Shown: positions 26,764-41,131, numbered from the stretch's first letter. The stretch is DNA of 64,000 bases from Plantibacter flavus (GCF_002024505.1 NZ_CP019402.1:1736001-1800000), one strand, 5' to 3'. Notes: generated by a model not told the origin, from the letters alone. Numbers and translations: made by a program.

Positions 26764-28806
26764 TCAGACGGCTCGGAAGAGCTGCATCGACGTGGCCGAG
26801 ACCGGGACCGTCTGGCCGGGGACGAACTGCTCCTCCTCGGACGTCGGTGCGTCGTCTGCGGAGTTCCAGATGCGCACGAACGCGGTCACGCCCTCGTGCT
26901 GGGGCAAGGTGACCTCGACCGGCTGCTCGACGCCGTGCACGATGAGCAGCACGCGGTCGAGCTCCTCGGACTCCGGCGTGCTCGTCGAGAAGAACTGCAA
27001 CGTCCGGTTCCGTGGACTCGTCCAGTCCTCGGTGCTCATGGTCCCGCCAGACGCGTCGAACCAGTCCATGACGCTCGCGCCGGGCACCGTCGTCCCGGCG
27101 GCGGCGAAATGCTCCGGTCGGAGGGCGGGGTGTTCGCGGCGCAGTTCGAGGAGCCGGCGGCTGTGTGCGAGCAACTGGTCCTGCCAGGGCTCCCTCGTCC
27201 ACCCGACCCACGTCAGTTCGGAGTCGTGACAGTAGGCGTTGTTGTTGCCGCGCTGACTCCGCCCGAACTCGTCGCCAGCCGTGAGCATCGGGACACCCGC
27301 CGACAGCAGGAGCGTGCCGAGCAGGTTCCGGATCGCCTTGCGACGAGCGGCGAGGATCGCGGGGTCGTCCGTCGGGCCCTCGGCACCGTGGTTGAAGGAA
27401 CGGTTGTTGTCCGTCCCGTCGCGGTTGGATTCGCCGTTCCCGACGTTGTGCTTGACGTCGTACGAGACGAGGTCCGCCAGGGTGAACCCGTCGTGGGCCG
27501 TGATGAAGTTGACGGAGGCCAGCGGACCGCGCTCAGCGGAGATGGTGTTGCTCGATCCGGCCAGACGGGTCGCGAACCCACCGATCCCGACAGGGGCGTC
27601 CGCCCGTCTCGCGTAGTCGATGTCGGAGAGCCAGAAGTTGCGGACGCGATCCCGGTACCGGTCGTTCCACTCGTGCCACCCGGCGGGGAAGTTCCCCGTC
27701 TGCCAGCCGCCCATCCCGACGTCCCAGGGCTCGGCGATCATCTTCGCGTCGACGAGCGACGGGTCGTGGACGATCGCCTCGAGCAGGGGGTGGTCGGGCG
27801 TGAACTCGACCGCCTCGTTCCGACCGAGCGTCGCAGCGAGGTCGAACCGGAAGCCGTCGATCTGCACCTCGTCCGCCCAGTACCGCAACGAGTCGAGCAC
27901 GAGCTGTTGGGGGACCGGGTGGCCGAAGTCCACGGTGTTGCCGCAGCCCGTCACGTCGATGTAGGCGCCGGTGGCGTCCTGACGGTAGTAGGTCGCGTTG
28001 TCGATGCCGCGGAAGCTCGTGCGGGGGCCGCCGGGCCCCTCTTCGGCGGTGTGGTTGTAGACGACGTCGAGGATGACCTCGAGGCCGGCCTCGTGCAGCA
28101 GCTTCACCATGCCCTTGAACTCGCGGAGGACCTCGTCCGCGCCTCCCGCCTGCGCCGTCTTCGTCGCGTAGGAGGCGTGTGGACTGAAGAAGTTCAGGGT
28201 GTTGTAGCCCCAGTAGTTGACGAGGCCCTGCTTGATGAGACGCTGCTCAGAGGTGAACGCGTGCACCGGAAGCAGTTCGACGCTCGTCACCCCGAGGTCG
28301 TGCAGATGCGCGATCATCGCGGGGTGGGCGAGGCCCGCGTACGTGCCCCGCAGCTCCTCCGGCACGTCGGGGTGCAGCTTGCTCAGCCCCTTGACGTGCG
28401 CCTCGTACACGACGGTCCGGTCGAGCGGGACACGGGGTTTCTGCACACCGCCCCAGTCGAACGCGTCGTCGACGACGACGGACCGCCACTGCTCTGCCGA
28501 CACCCGGGCGAGGCCGCGGGCGTAGGGGTCGAGCAGCAGGAGGCTCGGGTCGAAGGCGTTGTTCGGCGAGGACGGCCCGGAGGCGCGGACCGCATAGCGT
28601 CGGCCGAGCACCAGCTCCTCGGAACTCCCACTCCAGACACCGTCGTCGTCGCGGGTCATCTCGACCGAGTGGGTGATCCAGTTCAGATCCTTGTCGTCGA
28701 AGATCACGAGTTCGAGGGCATCCGCATGCTCGGACCACACACGGAGCTCACCACCGGACGGGCCGAGGCGGACGCCGAGATCGTGGAAGGGGTCACCAGC
28801 GTTCAT
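26764..28806 (-). CDS. glgX: Glycogen debranching enzyme (isoamylase type)
   Basis: GlgX/TreX enzymes cut alpha-1,6 branches of glycogen. The 680-residue GH13_11 protein has a CBM48 module (GVRLGPSGGELRVWSEHADA), then the barrel with YEAHVKGLSKLHPDVPEELRGTY, VVYNHTAEEGP, the nucleophile in VQIDGFRFDLAATLGRNE, the acid in AKMIAEPWDVGMGGWQTGNFP and FITAHDGFTLADLVSY. The ATG at 28806 is chosen because TACTGT lies 7 bases upstream. With glgP, glgB and glgE it completes a local set for making and degrading branched alpha-glucan. Confidence 0.95.
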   Translation of the reverse strand: MNAGDPFHDLGVRLGPSGGELRVWSEHADALELVIFDDKDLNWITHSVEMTRDDDGVWSGSSEELVLGRRYAVRASGPSSPNNAFDPSLLLLDPYARGLARVSAEQWRSVVVDDAFDWGGVQKPRVPLDRTVVYEAHVKGLSKLHPDVPEELRGTYAGLAHPAMIAHLHDLGVTSVELLPVHAFTSEQRLIKQGLVNYWGYNTLNFFSPHASYATKTAQAGGADEVLREFKGMVKLLHEAGLEVILDVVYNHTAEEGPGGPRTSFRGIDNATYYRQDATGAYIDVTGCGNTVDFGHPVPQQLVLDSLRYWADEVQIDGFRFDLAATLGRNEAVEFTPDHPLLEAIVHDPSLVDAKMIAEPWDVGMGGWQTGNFPAGWHEWNDRYRDRVRNFWLSDIDYARRADAPVGIGGFATRLAGSSNTISAERGPLASVNFITAHDGFTLADLVSYDVKHNVGNGESNRDGTDNNRSFNHGAEGPTDDPAILAARRKAIRNLLGTLLLSAGVPMLTAGDEFGRSQRGNNNAYCHDSELTWVGWTREPWQDQLLAHSRRLLELRREHPALRPEHFAAAGTTVPGASVMDWFDASGGTMSTEDWTSPRNRTLQFFSTSTPESEELDRVLLIVHGVEQPVEVTLPQHEGVTAFVRIWNSADDAPTSEEEQFVPGQTVPVSATSMQLFRAV

Positions 28807-28813
28807 GGGTTCT

Positions 28814-28819
28814 ACAGTA
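28814..28819 (-). promoter_or_regulatory. -10 element TACTGT of the glgX operon
   Basis: On the minus strand TACTGT ends 7 bases before the glgX ATG; the divergent cysteine desulfurase start is 56 bases away. Confidence 0.5.
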
Positions 28820-28874
28820 GTGAGTGCGGGAGTGCGCGAAGATCCGCGGACAACGCGGCGAGGGGAGGAGCGGC

Positions 28875-30098
28875 ATGGTGGTGTACCTGGACCACGCCGC
28901 GACGACCCCGGTGCGATCCGAGGTGATCGAGGCCTACGCGTCCGCGATGGCGACCGTCGGCAACCCGGCCTCCATCCACGGCCCCGGGCAACAGGCCCGC
29001 CGCCTCCTCGAAGAGGCACGTGAGCGGGTCGCGGCGACCCTCGGATGCGACCCCATCGAACTCGTCTTCACCTCCGGCGGCACCGAATCCATCAACCTCG
29101 CCCTCAAGGGGCTCTACTGGCACCGCCAGCAGGATCGACGCCGCGCCGCCGTGCTCGCACCCGCGGGGGAGCACCACGCCACGCTCGACACCGTCGAGTG
29201 GCTCGAGCGCCACGAGGGTGCATCCCCGCTCTGGATCCCGCTCGACGACCTCGGCCGCGTCTCACTCGACACGGCGGCCGCGCGCTTCGCCGACCACGGC
29301 CCCGACATCGCCGTGGCGACGGCGCTCTGGGCGAACAACGAGGTCGGCACCATCCAGCCCGTCGTCCGGCTGGCGGCGCTCGCCGCAGCGTCCGAGGTGC
29401 CGTTCCACCTGGACGCGGTTTCGGCCTACGGACACCTCCCCATCGACCTCGCCGACCTTCGCGCCGCATCCGGATCCGTCGGTGCCGGTGGTCTCGTCGC
29501 GCTCAGCGTCTCCGCGCACAAGATCGGTGGTCCCGTGGGGATCGGAGCCCTGGTCGTGAGTCGCGCAGCCGTGGTCGAGCCCTTGCAGCACGGTGGCGGA
29601 CAGCAACGCGGACTCCGCTCCGGCACGCAGGACGTCGCGGCAGCCGTCGGATTCGCCGTCGCCGCAGAGCTCATGGCGCTCGAGCGGACCGCGGAACAGG
29701 AGCGTCTCAGCGCCTTGCGCGACCGACTCGTGGCCGGCGTGCGGGCGACCGTTCCGGAGGCCGAGCTGACGGGTGATCCCAGCGAACGACTCGCGTCGAA
29801 CGCGAACTTCGTGTTCCCCGGCGCACAGGGGGACTCGATGCTCTTCCTGCTCGACCTCGCGGGGGTGGCGGTCTCGACGGGTTCCGCATGCCAGGCCGGC
29901 GTCCCGGAACCGTCGCATGTCCTGCTCGCGATGGGACGCCCGGAGACCGAGGCCCGATCGGTCCTCCGGATCACGCTGGGCCGGACGACGACCGAGGGCG
30001 ACGTGGACGACTTCCTCCAGGCACTGCCGCGCGCGTACGCGCAGGCGAGTCGGGCCGGTTCCGCCGACCGCGACACGGCACTGGGCGCTCGTCCCTGA
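28875..30098 (+). CDS. Cysteine desulfurase (NifS/IscS family)
   Basis: This PLP enzyme takes sulfur from cysteine for tRNA thiolation or Fe-S assembly. The ATG at 28875 has a long GGGGAGGAG site 4 bases upstream, giving 407 residues. The PLP-binding lysine is K216 (SVSAHKIGG) and the active cysteine C339 lies in STGSACQAGVPEPSHVL. Other blocks are YLDHAATTPVR and VFTSGGTESINLALKG. It sits 60 bases before mnmA, so the likely role is sulfur supply for 2-thiouridine; a short Arg/Ala tail follows the fold. Confidence 0.95.
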   Translation: MVVYLDHAATTPVRSEVIEAYASAMATVGNPASIHGPGQQARRLLEEARERVAATLGCDPIELVFTSGGTESINLALKGLYWHRQQDRRRAAVLAPAGEHHATLDTVEWLERHEGASPLWIPLDDLGRVSLDTAAARFADHGPDIAVATALWANNEVGTIQPVVRLAALAAASEVPFHLDAVSAYGHLPIDLADLRAASGSVGAGGLVALSVSAHKIGGPVGIGALVVSRAAVVEPLQHGGGQQRGLRSGTQDVAAAVGFAVAAELMALERTAEQERLSALRDRLVAGVRATVPEAELTGDPSERLASNANFVFPGAQGDSMLFLLDLAGVAVSTGSACQAGVPEPSHVLLAMGRPETEARSVLRITLGRTTTEGDVDDFLQALPRAYAQASRAGSADRDTALGARP

Positions 30099-30146
30099 GC
30101 AGCCCTCCCGTCGCTGCTTGCGGGTGGCCGTCCGGCGGCTGGCGCG

Positions 30147-30152
30147 TAGACT
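30147..30152 (+). promoter_or_regulatory. -10 element TAGACT before mnmA
   Basis: TAGACT ends 6 bases before the mnmA GTG at 30159, with no room for a Shine-Dalgarno; mnmA may thus be expressed apart from the desulfurase. Confidence 0.6.
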
Positions 30153-30158
30153 TGCCCG

Positions 30159-31277
30159 GTGAAAGTTCTGGCAGCGATGAGTGGCGGAGTCGACTCCGCC
30201 GTGGCAGCGGCACGCGCCGTCGACGCGGGCCATGAGGTGGTCGGTGTCCACCTGGCGCTCAGCCGGATGACGGGCACGCTCCGGACCGGCAGTCGCGGGT
30301 GCTGCACCATCGAGGACTCGATGGACGCCCAGCGTGCGGCGAACCTGATCGGCATCCCGTACTACGTGTGGGACTTCTCGGAGCGCTTCAAGCTCGACGT
30401 GGTCGACGACTTCATCGCCGAGTACCGCGCCGGCCGGACCCCGAACCCGTGTATGCGATGCAACGAGAAGATCAAGTTCGCCGCGTTGCTCGAGAAGGCG
30501 CTCGATCTCGGGTTCGACGCGGTCGTGACCGGCCACTACGCCACGATCGTCACGAGCCCCGACGGTGATCGAGAACTGCACCGGGCGAGTGCCTGGGCGA
30601 AGGACCAGTCGTACGTCCTGGGCGTGCTCACCGCCGAACAGCTCGCGCACTCGATGTTCCCGCTCGGAGCGACGCCGTCGAAGGCCGAGGTCCGTGCCGA
30701 GGCCGCTGAGCGCGGCTTCACGGTGGCGAACAAGCCCGACAGCCACGACATCTGCTTCATCCCTGACGGCGACACGAAGGGCTGGCTGGGGGAGCGGGTC
30801 GGTACCGAGACCGGCCAGGTCCTCGACCGCGACGGAGCCGTCGTCGGTTCGCACGAGGGTGCCCACGCGTTCACCGTCGGCCAGCGCAAGGGCCTGCACC
30901 TCGGCGTGCCGGCGCCGGACGGACGTCCCCGCTTCGTCCTCGAGGTGCGTCCGAAGGACAACACGGTCGTCGTCGGGCCGAAGGAGGCGCTCGCCATCGG
31001 CGAGATCGCCGGCTCGCGCTTCACCTGGGCTGGGAGGGCTCCGGAGGTCGGTGCCGAAGCGATCCCGTGCGACGTCCAGATCCGTGCGCACGCGGACCCG
31101 GTCCCCGCCGAGCTGACGCTCGTCGGTGGCGAACTCGTCGTCCACCCGGAGACACCGCTCGACGGCGTCGCTCCCGGACAGACCGCCGTGCTGTACAGCG
31201 GGACGCGCGTCCTCGGTCAGTTCACGATCGACCGCACCGTCAGCGCGGTACCCGTCGGAGCCGCCGCCTCCGCCTGA
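30159..31277 (+). CDS. mnmA: tRNA-specific 2-thiouridylase
   Basis: MnmA makes 2-thiouridine at position 34 of Lys, Glu and Gln tRNAs using ATP and persulfide sulfur. The 372-residue protein has the PP-loop [13 protein letters not shown], the first catalytic cysteine C98 ([12 protein letters not shown]) and the second C199 ([12 protein letters not shown]), followed by the central and C-terminal beta-barrel domains ([10 protein letters not shown] and GQTAVLYSG). The preceding cysteine desulfurase is its likely sulfur donor. Confidence 0.97.
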   Translation: MKVLAAMSGGVDSAVAAARAVDAGHEVVGVHLALSRMTGTLRTGSRGCCTIEDSMDAQRAANLIGIPYYVWDFSERFKLDVVDDFIAEYRAGRTPNPCMRCNEKIKFAALLEKALDLGFDAVVTGHYATIVTSPDGDRELHRASAWAKDQSYVLGVLTAEQLAHSMFPLGATPSKAEVRAEAAERGFTVANKPDSHDICFIPDGDTKGWLGERVGTETGQVLDRDGAVVGSHEGAHAFTVGQRKGLHLGVPAPDGRPRFVLEVRPKDNTVVVGPKEALAIGEIAGSRFTWAGRAPEVGAEAIPCDVQIRAHADPVPAELTLVGGELVVHPETPLDGVAPGQTAVLYSGTRVLGQFTIDRTVSAVPVGAAASA

Positions 31278-31292
31278 CGACCCCGGAACGAC

Positions 31293-31327
31293 GGAACGCC
31301 CGACGAGCCAGGCTCGTCGGGCGTTCC
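31293..31327. terminator. Bidirectional terminator between mnmA and the sugar porter
   Basis: Arms GGAACGCCCGACGAGCC and GGCTCGTCGGGCGTTCC (17 bp, perfect) are separated by a single A and lie between two convergent stops. Confidence 0.9.
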
Positions 31328-31336
31328 GCGTCGGTC

Positions 31337-35294
<3,958 letters not shown>

Positions 35295-35296
35295 GC

Positions 35297-37018
35297 TCAG
35301 TCCTTGTCGGCCTGCAGCAGCTCGTCGCGGACCTGGCGCCGCAGCACCTTGCCGATGAGTGACTTGGGGAGTTCGTTGACGACGACGACCCGCTTCGGCA
35401 CCTTGTACGGGGTGAGGATCTCCCGCGCCCAGGCTCTGAGCGCGTTCGCATCCACGGTGGCACCGGGAGCCGCGACGACGGCCGCGACGACCTGCTCGCC
35501 GGAGTGGGGATCGGGGAGACCGACGACGGCGGCGTCGGCGACCGACGCATGTCCACGGAGCACCTGCTCGACCTCGCTCGGCGACACGTTGAACCCGCCG
35601 GTGATGATGAGCTCCTTGATCCGGTCGACGACGGTCATGAACCCCTCCTCGTCGATGGACACGATGTCGCCGGTGCGGAACCAGCCGCCTGGGAGCAGGA
35701 CGGCGGCGGTCTCCTCGGGCTTGTTGTAGTAGCCGCGGAAGACCTGCGGGCCGCGGACGAGCAGCTCGCCCGCCTCGCCGGCCGGACGGTCGGTCTCCGG
35801 GTCGTCGGGATCCACGACGCGCACCTCGGTGCTCGGCAGCGGGAGGCCGATGGTCCCGGGCTTCCGTGCGGTCGAGACCGGGTTCGCGGAGATGACCGGT
35901 GAGCACTCGGAGAGCCCGTAGCCCTCGACGAGGAAGCCGCCGGACGCGGCTTCGAACGGGACGACGAGGTCGTGCGGCAGCGGCATCGCTCCCGAAATGG
36001 CGATCTCGGTGCCCTGCAGCGACACGCCCTGCTCGGTCGCCGCGGTCAGGAGTCGGTCGGCGATGGGCGGTACGGCGGGCAGGAAGGTCGGCGGTCGCTT
36101 CTTCATGACCTTGAGGACGAGCGCCGGGTCGAACTTCGGGAAGAGGACGAGGCGCGAGCCCATGCTCATGGCGAAGGTCAGGCAGAGCGTCAGGCCGTAG
36201 GCGTGGAACATCGGGAGCACCGCGTAGACGACGGCCTCCCCGCGCTTCACCGTGGGCACCCAGGCTCGGGACTGCGCCGCGTTCGCGAGCAGGTTGCCGT
36301 GGGTGAGTGCGGCCCCCTTGGGCGAGCCGGTCGTCCCGCTCGTGTACTGGATGAGCGCGAGGGCGTCGGTCGCGGGCTTCGGGTGGCTCGCCGGCAGCGG
36401 CGCCGAGGTCAGGAGCTGTTCCCACCGCACGGTGCCCGAGACCGGTGCGGTGAGCTGGGCCCGTGAGGCTCTCGCCTTCGGGATGGGCAGACGGAGAGCG
36501 GCGCGCATGTGGAGCGGCATCGCCCGGGTCACGTCGATCGTCACGAGCGAGTGCACCGCCAGGTCGGCCGGGAAGTCCTGCAGGTGCTCGGCGACCTTGT
36601 CCCAGACGATCGCGAACGTCGCGCGGTGGTCCTCGAACTGGTGGCGGAGCTCTTGGGGGGTGTAGAGCGGATTGTGCTCGATGACGACGGCACCCAGCCT
36701 GAGGACGGCGTAGAACGCGACGATGTGCTGCGGGCAGTTCGGGAGCATGAGGGCGACGGGGTCGCCCGCCCGGACACCGAGTGCACGCAGGCCCGCGGCG
36801 GCACGGGCGATCAGCGCCTCGAGCTCCGTGTAGGTGGTGGTGGACCCGAAGAACTCCAGCGCGACGGCGTCCGGGTAGCTCGCCGCCGAGGCCTCGACGA
36901 GATCGCCGAGGCTGCCGGTCTGCTCGGGGATGTCGTCCGGCACGTCGGCGGCGTAGCTCGCGAGCCACGGACGCTCGTGCGGGGGACGGGGACGGCTGCT
37001 CGAGTCGTTCTGGGTCAC
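35297..37018 (-). CDS. Long-chain fatty-acid--CoA ligase (AMP-binding)
   Basis: This ANL-superfamily enzyme activates carboxylic acids, probably long-chain fatty acids, as acyl-CoA through an acyl-AMP. The 573-residue protein carries the P-loop IQYTSGTTGSPKGAALTH, VEGYGLSECSPVI, the WFRTGDIVSIDEEGF hinge region and the C-terminal lysine motif LPKSLIGKVLRRQVRDEL. The GTG at 37018 is chosen from a TACAGT box 6 bases upstream. It is convergent with ligA with two bases between the stops, and divergent from gatC. Confidence 0.9.
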   Translation of the reverse strand: MTQNDSSSRPRPPHERPWLASYAADVPDDIPEQTGSLGDLVEASAASYPDAVALEFFGSTTTYTELEALIARAAAGLRALGVRAGDPVALMLPNCPQHIVAFYAVLRLGAVVIEHNPLYTPQELRHQFEDHRATFAIVWDKVAEHLQDFPADLAVHSLVTIDVTRAMPLHMRAALRLPIPKARASRAQLTAPVSGTVRWEQLLTSAPLPASHPKPATDALALIQYTSGTTGSPKGAALTHGNLLANAAQSRAWVPTVKRGEAVVYAVLPMFHAYGLTLCLTFAMSMGSRLVLFPKFDPALVLKVMKKRPPTFLPAVPPIADRLLTAATEQGVSLQGTEIAISGAMPLPHDLVVPFEAASGGFLVEGYGLSECSPVISANPVSTARKPGTIGLPLPSTEVRVVDPDDPETDRPAGEAGELLVRGPQVFRGYYNKPEETAAVLLPGGWFRTGDIVSIDEEGFMTVVDRIKELIITGGFNVSPSEVEQVLRGHASVADAAVVGLPDPHSGEQVVAAVVAAPGATVDANALRAWAREILTPYKVPKRVVVVNELPKSLIGKVLRRQVRDELLQADKD

Positions 37019-37024
37019 CGTTCC

Positions 37025-37030
37025 ACTGTA
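37025..37030 (-). promoter_or_regulatory. -10 element TACAGT before the acyl-CoA ligase gene
   Basis: On the minus strand TACAGT ends 6 bases before the GTG at 37018. Confidence 0.5.
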
Positions 37031-37067
37031 GGGGCGGAGCCCGACGGACGACCACGTCCCTGGCGAA

Positions 37068-37073
37068 TAGACT
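37068..37073 (+). promoter_or_regulatory. -10 element TAGACT of the gatCAB operon
   Basis: TAGACT lies 35 bases before the gatC ATG, so this operon has a short leader containing GGGAGA as its ribosome binding site. Confidence 0.55.
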
Positions 37074-37108
37074 GGAGCGACCGCCACCGCTACACGTACG
37101 GGAGACGC

Positions 37109-37408
37109 ATGTCGGAAATCACTACCGAGCAGGTCGCGCATCTCGCGAACCTCGCTCGAATCGCCCTGAGCCAGGACGAGATCGCCCACCTCACGACGGA
37201 GCTCGACTCCATCGTGGACAACATCCAGAAGGTGCAGCAGGTGGCCACGCCTGACGTCCCGGCGACGAGCCACCCGATCCCGCTCGAGAACGTGTACCGC
37301 GACGACGTCGTCGGCAACACGCTCACGCGCGAACAGGCGCTGCAGAACGCGCCGGAATCGGCCGACGGCCGCTTCAAGGTCTCGGCGATCCTGGGGGAGG
37401 AGCAGTGA
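37109..37408 (+). CDS. gatC: Asp-tRNA(Asn)/Glu-tRNA(Gln) amidotransferase subunit C
   Basis: GatC stabilises the GatA-GatB complex that converts Glu-tRNA(Gln) and/or Asp-tRNA(Asn) to the correct species. The 99-residue product has the full family length with [20 protein letters not shown] and the ending [23 protein letters not shown] precedes the ATG. Its stop overlaps the gatA GTG by four bases. Confidence 0.96.
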   Translation: MSEITTEQVAHLANLARIALSQDEIAHLTTELDSIVDNIQKVQQVATPDVPATSHPIPLENVYRDDVVGNTLTREQALQNAPESADGRFKVSAILGEEQ

Positions 37409-38916
37409 GCGGATTGATCGGTCTCACGGCAGCGGAGCTGTCGAGCAAGCTCCGCGCGGGCGAGGTCTCCAGCGTCGAAGCCACCCAGGCCCACCTCGAC
37501 CGCATCGCGCAGGTCGACGGCGACGTCCACGCCTTCCTCCACGTGTCGGACCACGCGCTCGCCGTCGCCGCCGACATCGACGCACGCCGTGCCGCTGGCG
37601 AGGACCTCGGCGAGCTGGCGGGCGTCCCGCTCGCCATCAAGGACGTCCTGGTCACGACCGACATGCCGTCCACCTCGGGGAGCAAGATCCTCGAGGGGTA
37701 CCTGTCGCCCTTCGACGCGACCGTCGTCGCGCGGTCACGTGCCGCCGGTCTCGTGCCGCTCGGCAAGACGAACATGGACGAGTTCGCCATGGGCTCGAGC
37801 ACGGAGCACTCGGCGTACGGCCCGACCCACAACCCGTGGGACCTCGACCGCATCCCCGGCGGTTCCGGCGGTGGCTCCGCTGCCGCGGTCGCCGCGTTCG
37901 AGGCGCCCATCGCCCTCGGCAGCGACACCGGTGGTTCCATCCGCCAGCCGGCGCACGTGACCGGCACGGTCGGCGTGAAGCCCACCTACGGCGCGGTCAG
38001 CCGCTACGGGGCGATCGCACTCGCCTCCTCGCTCGACCAGGTCGGACCGGTCAGCCGCACGGTCCTCGACTCGGGCCTCCTCCACGACGTCATCGCCGGG
38101 CACGACGCCCTCGACTCCACCTCGCTCCGCGACGCGTGGCCCTCGATGGCTGCTGCGGCCCGTGAGGGCGCGCGCGGCGACGTGCTGCGCGGCCTCCGGG
38201 TCGGCGTCGTCACCGAGCTCAACGGTGAAGGCTTCCAGGCCGGTGTGAAGAGCCGCTTCCAGGAGGCGCTCGCGGTCCTCGAGGCGAACGGTGCCGAGAT
38301 CGTCGAGGTCTCCGCTCCGAACTTCGAGTACGCCGTCGCCGCCTACTACCTCATCCTCCCTGCCGAAGCGTCGAGCAACCTCGCGAAGTTCGACTCGGTG
38401 CGCTTCGGGATGCGGGTCACGCCCGAGGGTGGCGGCACGGTCGAGCAGGTCATGTCCGCGACGCGCGAGGCCGGCTTCGGTCCCGAGGTGAAGCGACGGA
38501 TCATCCTCGGCACCTACGCGCTCAGCGCGGGCTACTACGACGCCTACTACGGCAGCGCCCAGAAGGTCCGGACGCTCATCCAGCGCGACTTCGCGGCGGC
38601 GTTCGACCAGGTCGACGTCCTCGTGAGCCCGAGCGCCCCGACGACGGCGTTCAAGCTGGGCGAGCGCATCGACGACCCGCTGGCGATGTATCTGAACGAC
38701 GTCACCACCATCCCGGCGAACCTCGCCGGTGTGCCCGGCATCAGCGTGCCGATCGGTCTCGCGCCCGAAGACGGTCTGCCCGTCGGCATCCAGTTCATGG
38801 CGCCAGCACGGGAGGACGCCAGGCTCTACCGGGTCGGCGCCGCCCTCGAGGCGCTCCTCGAATCGACGTGGGGGCACACCCTCATCTCGCAGGCACCCGC
38901 TCTCGGAGGTCGGTAA
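37405..38916 (+). CDS. gatA: Asp-tRNA(Asn)/Glu-tRNA(Gln) amidotransferase subunit A
   Basis: GatA is the glutaminase subunit that frees ammonia for GatB. The 503-residue amidase-signature protein shows the Ser-cisSer-Lys triad: the lysine in LAIKDVLVT, and the serines in the [20 protein letters not shown] and [16 protein letters not shown] segments. The middle gene of gatCAB, it overlaps gatC (GTGA) and is separated from gatB by three bases. Confidence 0.97.
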   Translation: MSGLIGLTAAELSSKLRAGEVSSVEATQAHLDRIAQVDGDVHAFLHVSDHALAVAADIDARRAAGEDLGELAGVPLAIKDVLVTTDMPSTSGSKILEGYLSPFDATVVARSRAAGLVPLGKTNMDEFAMGSSTEHSAYGPTHNPWDLDRIPGGSGGGSAAAVAAFEAPIALGSDTGGSIRQPAHVTGTVGVKPTYGAVSRYGAIALASSLDQVGPVSRTVLDSGLLHDVIAGHDALDSTSLRDAWPSMAAAAREGARGDVLRGLRVGVVTELNGEGFQAGVKSRFQEALAVLEANGAEIVEVSAPNFEYAVAAYYLILPAEASSNLAKFDSVRFGMRVTPEGGGTVEQVMSATREAGFGPEVKRRIILGTYALSAGYYDAYYGSAQKVRTLIQRDFAAAFDQVDVLVSPSAPTTAFKLGERIDDPLAMYLNDVTTIPANLAGVPGISVPIGLAPEDGLPVGIQFMAPAREDARLYRVGAALEALLESTWGHTLISQAPALGGR

Positions 38917-38919
38917 CCC

Positions 38920-40419
38920 ATGGCCAAGGACAAGCTCCTCTCCTACGAAGAAGCCCTCGAACTGTACGAGCCGGTGCTCGGCTTCGAGGTGCACGTCGAG
39001 CTGAACACCAAGACGAAGATGTTCTCTTCGGCACCGAACGGCTTCGGCGACGCTCCGAACACGAACATCTCGCCGGTCTGCCTCGGTCTGCCCGGATCGC
39101 TCCCGGTCGTGAACGAGCAGGCGGTGCGGTACTCGATCAGCCTCGGGCTCGCCCTCGGCTGCTCGATCGCACCCTCGAGCCGGTTCGCGCGGAAGAACTA
39201 CTTCTACCCCGACCTCGCGAAGAACTACCAGATCTCGCAGTTCGACGAGCCGATCGCCTTCGAGGGCTCGGTCGACGTCGAGCTGGCCGACGGCACCATC
39301 GTGACGGTGCCGATCGAGCGCGCGCACATGGAGGAGGACGCCGGCAAGCTCACGCACATCGGCGGTTCCACCGGCCGTATCCAGGGTGCCGAGTACTCGC
39401 TCGTCGACTACAACCGCGCCGGTGTGCCGCTCGTCGAGATCGTCACGAAGCCGATCTACGGCACCGAGCACCGGGCGCCCGAGATCGCGAAGGCCTACGT
39501 CTCCGCGATCCGCGACATCGTCGTGGCGCTCGGCATCTCCGACGCGAAGATGGAGCGCGGGAACCTCCGCTGCGACGCCAACATCTCGCTGCGCCCGCGC
39601 GGCCAGGAGAAGCTCGGCACGCGCACGGAGACGAAGAACGTCAACTCCCTGCGTTCCGTCGAGCGCGCCGTCCGCTACGAGATCCAGCGGCAGGCTGCGA
39701 TCCTCAAGGACGGCGGATCCATCGTCCAGGAGACGCGGCACTGGCACGAGGACACCGGGGCCACGTCCGCCGGCCGGCCGAAGAGCGACGCCGACGACTA
39801 CCGGTACTTCCCGGAGCCCGACCTGCTCCCGGTCGTGCCGTCGCCCGAACTCATCGAGGAACTCCGAGCGGCCCTGCCCGAGCAGCCGGCGGTCCGCCGC
39901 CGTCGGCTGAAGAGCGAGTGGGGCTTCACCGACCTGGAGTTCCAGGACGTCGTGAACGGTGGTCTGCTGAACGAGATCACGGCCACCGTCGAGGCCGGCG
40001 CCGCTCCGGCCGCCGCACGGAAGTGGTGGACGGGTGAGATCTCGCGGATCGCGAACCAGCGCGACGTCGAGGCGACCAGCCTCGTGTCGCCCGAGCACGT
40101 CGCGGCACTCGCTGCGCTCGTCGAGGACGGAACGCTCAACGACAAGCTCGCGCGCCAGGTGCTCGAGGGCGTCATCGACGGGGAGGGCACTCCTCAGGAG
40201 GTCATCGACGCTCGCGGTCTCGCGCTCGTGTCCGACGACGGTCCGCTGATCGCCGCCATCGACGAGGCACTGGCCGCTCAGCCTGACGTCCTCGCCAAGA
40301 TCCGCGACGGCAAGGTCCAGGCGGCCGGCGCGGTCATCGGCGCCGTGATGAAGGCGATGCGCGGACAGGCCGATGCGGCACGTGTGCGCGAACTCGTCCT
40401 GGAACGCGCCTCGCAGTAG
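38920..40419 (+). CDS. gatB: Asp-tRNA(Asn)/Glu-tRNA(Gln) amidotransferase subunit B
   Basis: GatB phosphorylates the misacylated tRNA and performs the transamidation. The 499 residues contain the cradle-domain motifs [42 protein letters not shown], the [14 protein letters not shown] block and [15 protein letters not shown], followed by the helical and YqeY-like tail domain from about residue 300. It ends the operon; a hairpin follows 15 bases later. Confidence 0.97.
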   Translation: MAKDKLLSYEEALELYEPVLGFEVHVELNTKTKMFSSAPNGFGDAPNTNISPVCLGLPGSLPVVNEQAVRYSISLGLALGCSIAPSSRFARKNYFYPDLAKNYQISQFDEPIAFEGSVDVELADGTIVTVPIERAHMEEDAGKLTHIGGSTGRIQGAEYSLVDYNRAGVPLVEIVTKPIYGTEHRAPEIAKAYVSAIRDIVVALGISDAKMERGNLRCDANISLRPRGQEKLGTRTETKNVNSLRSVERAVRYEIQRQAAILKDGGSIVQETRHWHEDTGATSAGRPKSDADDYRYFPEPDLLPVVPSPELIEELRAALPEQPAVRRRRLKSEWGFTDLEFQDVVNGGLLNEITATVEAGAAPAAARKWWTGEISRIANQRDVEATSLVSPEHVAALAALVEDGTLNDKLARQVLEGVIDGEGTPQEVIDARGLALVSDDGPLIAAIDEALAAQPDVLAKIRDGKVQAAGAVIGAVMKAMRGQADAARVRELVLERASQ

Positions 40420-40434
40420 CGGTCACTCCTGCAC

Positions 40435-40479
40435 CATCGGGCCCGTGCCAGCGTCAACGACGGCGGCACGGGCCCGATG
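40435..40479 (+). terminator. Hairpin after gatB
   Basis: CATCGGGCCCGTGCC pairs with GGCACGGGCCCGATG (15 bp, perfect) around a 15-base loop. There is no T run, so it may act as a weak terminator or RNA-end stabiliser. Confidence 0.6.
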
Positions 40480-40522
40480 TCGTCGGCCAGGGGAAGCCCT
40501 GGTGCCGACTGCTGGCCCGGCA

Positions 40523-40528
40523 TACACT
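40523..40528 (+). promoter_or_regulatory. -10 element TACACT before the 40535 gene
   Basis: TACACT ends 6 bases before the ATG at 40535, marking that ATG as the start within a longer open frame. Confidence 0.5.
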
Positions 40529-40534
40529 TCCGCC

Positions 40535-41131
40535 ATGCTGGTCGAAGGCACCATGCGGTGGCAGGTCACGGAAGACGCTCCGATGGCCCTCATGCTGGCG
40601 CTCGCGTTCCGCGACATGGCAGGGCTCGGGGAGCGATGCGTCGCGCAGCTTCCCGCCGTCACGCCGGGGCTGGAGCGGATCGACGTCGCCGGCCTCGACC
40701 TCGACGCGCTCGCGGTCCAATTCGACGGCTGGTGGACCGGGATCGCTCGTCGCGACACGCGCCTCTTCATGGCCGAGGTCCGTCCACCACACTTCGAGGT
40801 GTTCGATCGAGCCCTCGACCTGCAGGAGCTCGCCTACCGGGCGTACGACGAGGCGCACCGATGGGCGTCGGCTCGGATCCGTGAGTACGAACGCGCACTC
40901 GCAGGTCGATCGCCGAGCCGTCTCACCGACGTCTACGAACTCATCCGCGAGCGCCAGTTCGAGTTGCGTCGGCAATCCAGCTCGTTCCGGTTGGACCTCG
41001 AGGTGCTCCCGATCTGCCGACCGGGGGCCTGGGTGGTCGCGCCCGACACGATCGTGGTCAGTGAGTCGCTCCGGGACGACCGGGAGGCCTTTCGCGAATG
41101 GCTACGGCCGCTGGTCCACGGCCTGGTCTGA
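40535..41131 (+). CDS. Protein of unknown function
   Basis: I do not recognise this 198-residue soluble protein. It is helical-looking and acidic/basic mixed, with VQFDGWWTGIARRDTRLFMAEV and a probable long helix around ELAYRAYDEAHRWASARIREYERALAG. No signal peptide, membrane segment or enzyme motif is seen. Its last 30 bases overlap the 3' end of the acyltransferase gene on the other strand. Codon use looks like its neighbours, and the TACACT box before the ATG supports expression. Confidence 0.65.
   Translation: MLVEGTMRWQVTEDAPMALMLALAFRDMAGLGERCVAQLPAVTPGLERIDVAGLDLDALAVQFDGWWTGIARRDTRLFMAEVRPPHFEVFDRALDLQELAYRAYDEAHRWASARIREYERALAGRSPSRLTDVYELIRERQFELRRQSSSFRLDLEVLPICRPGAWVVAPDTIVVSESLRDDREAFREWLRPLVHGLV

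Noticed and set aside
37735..40098. 787-codon minus-strand open frame opposite gatA and gatB
   Set aside because: Shadow of the gat genes; composition typical of antisense reading in GC-rich DNA.
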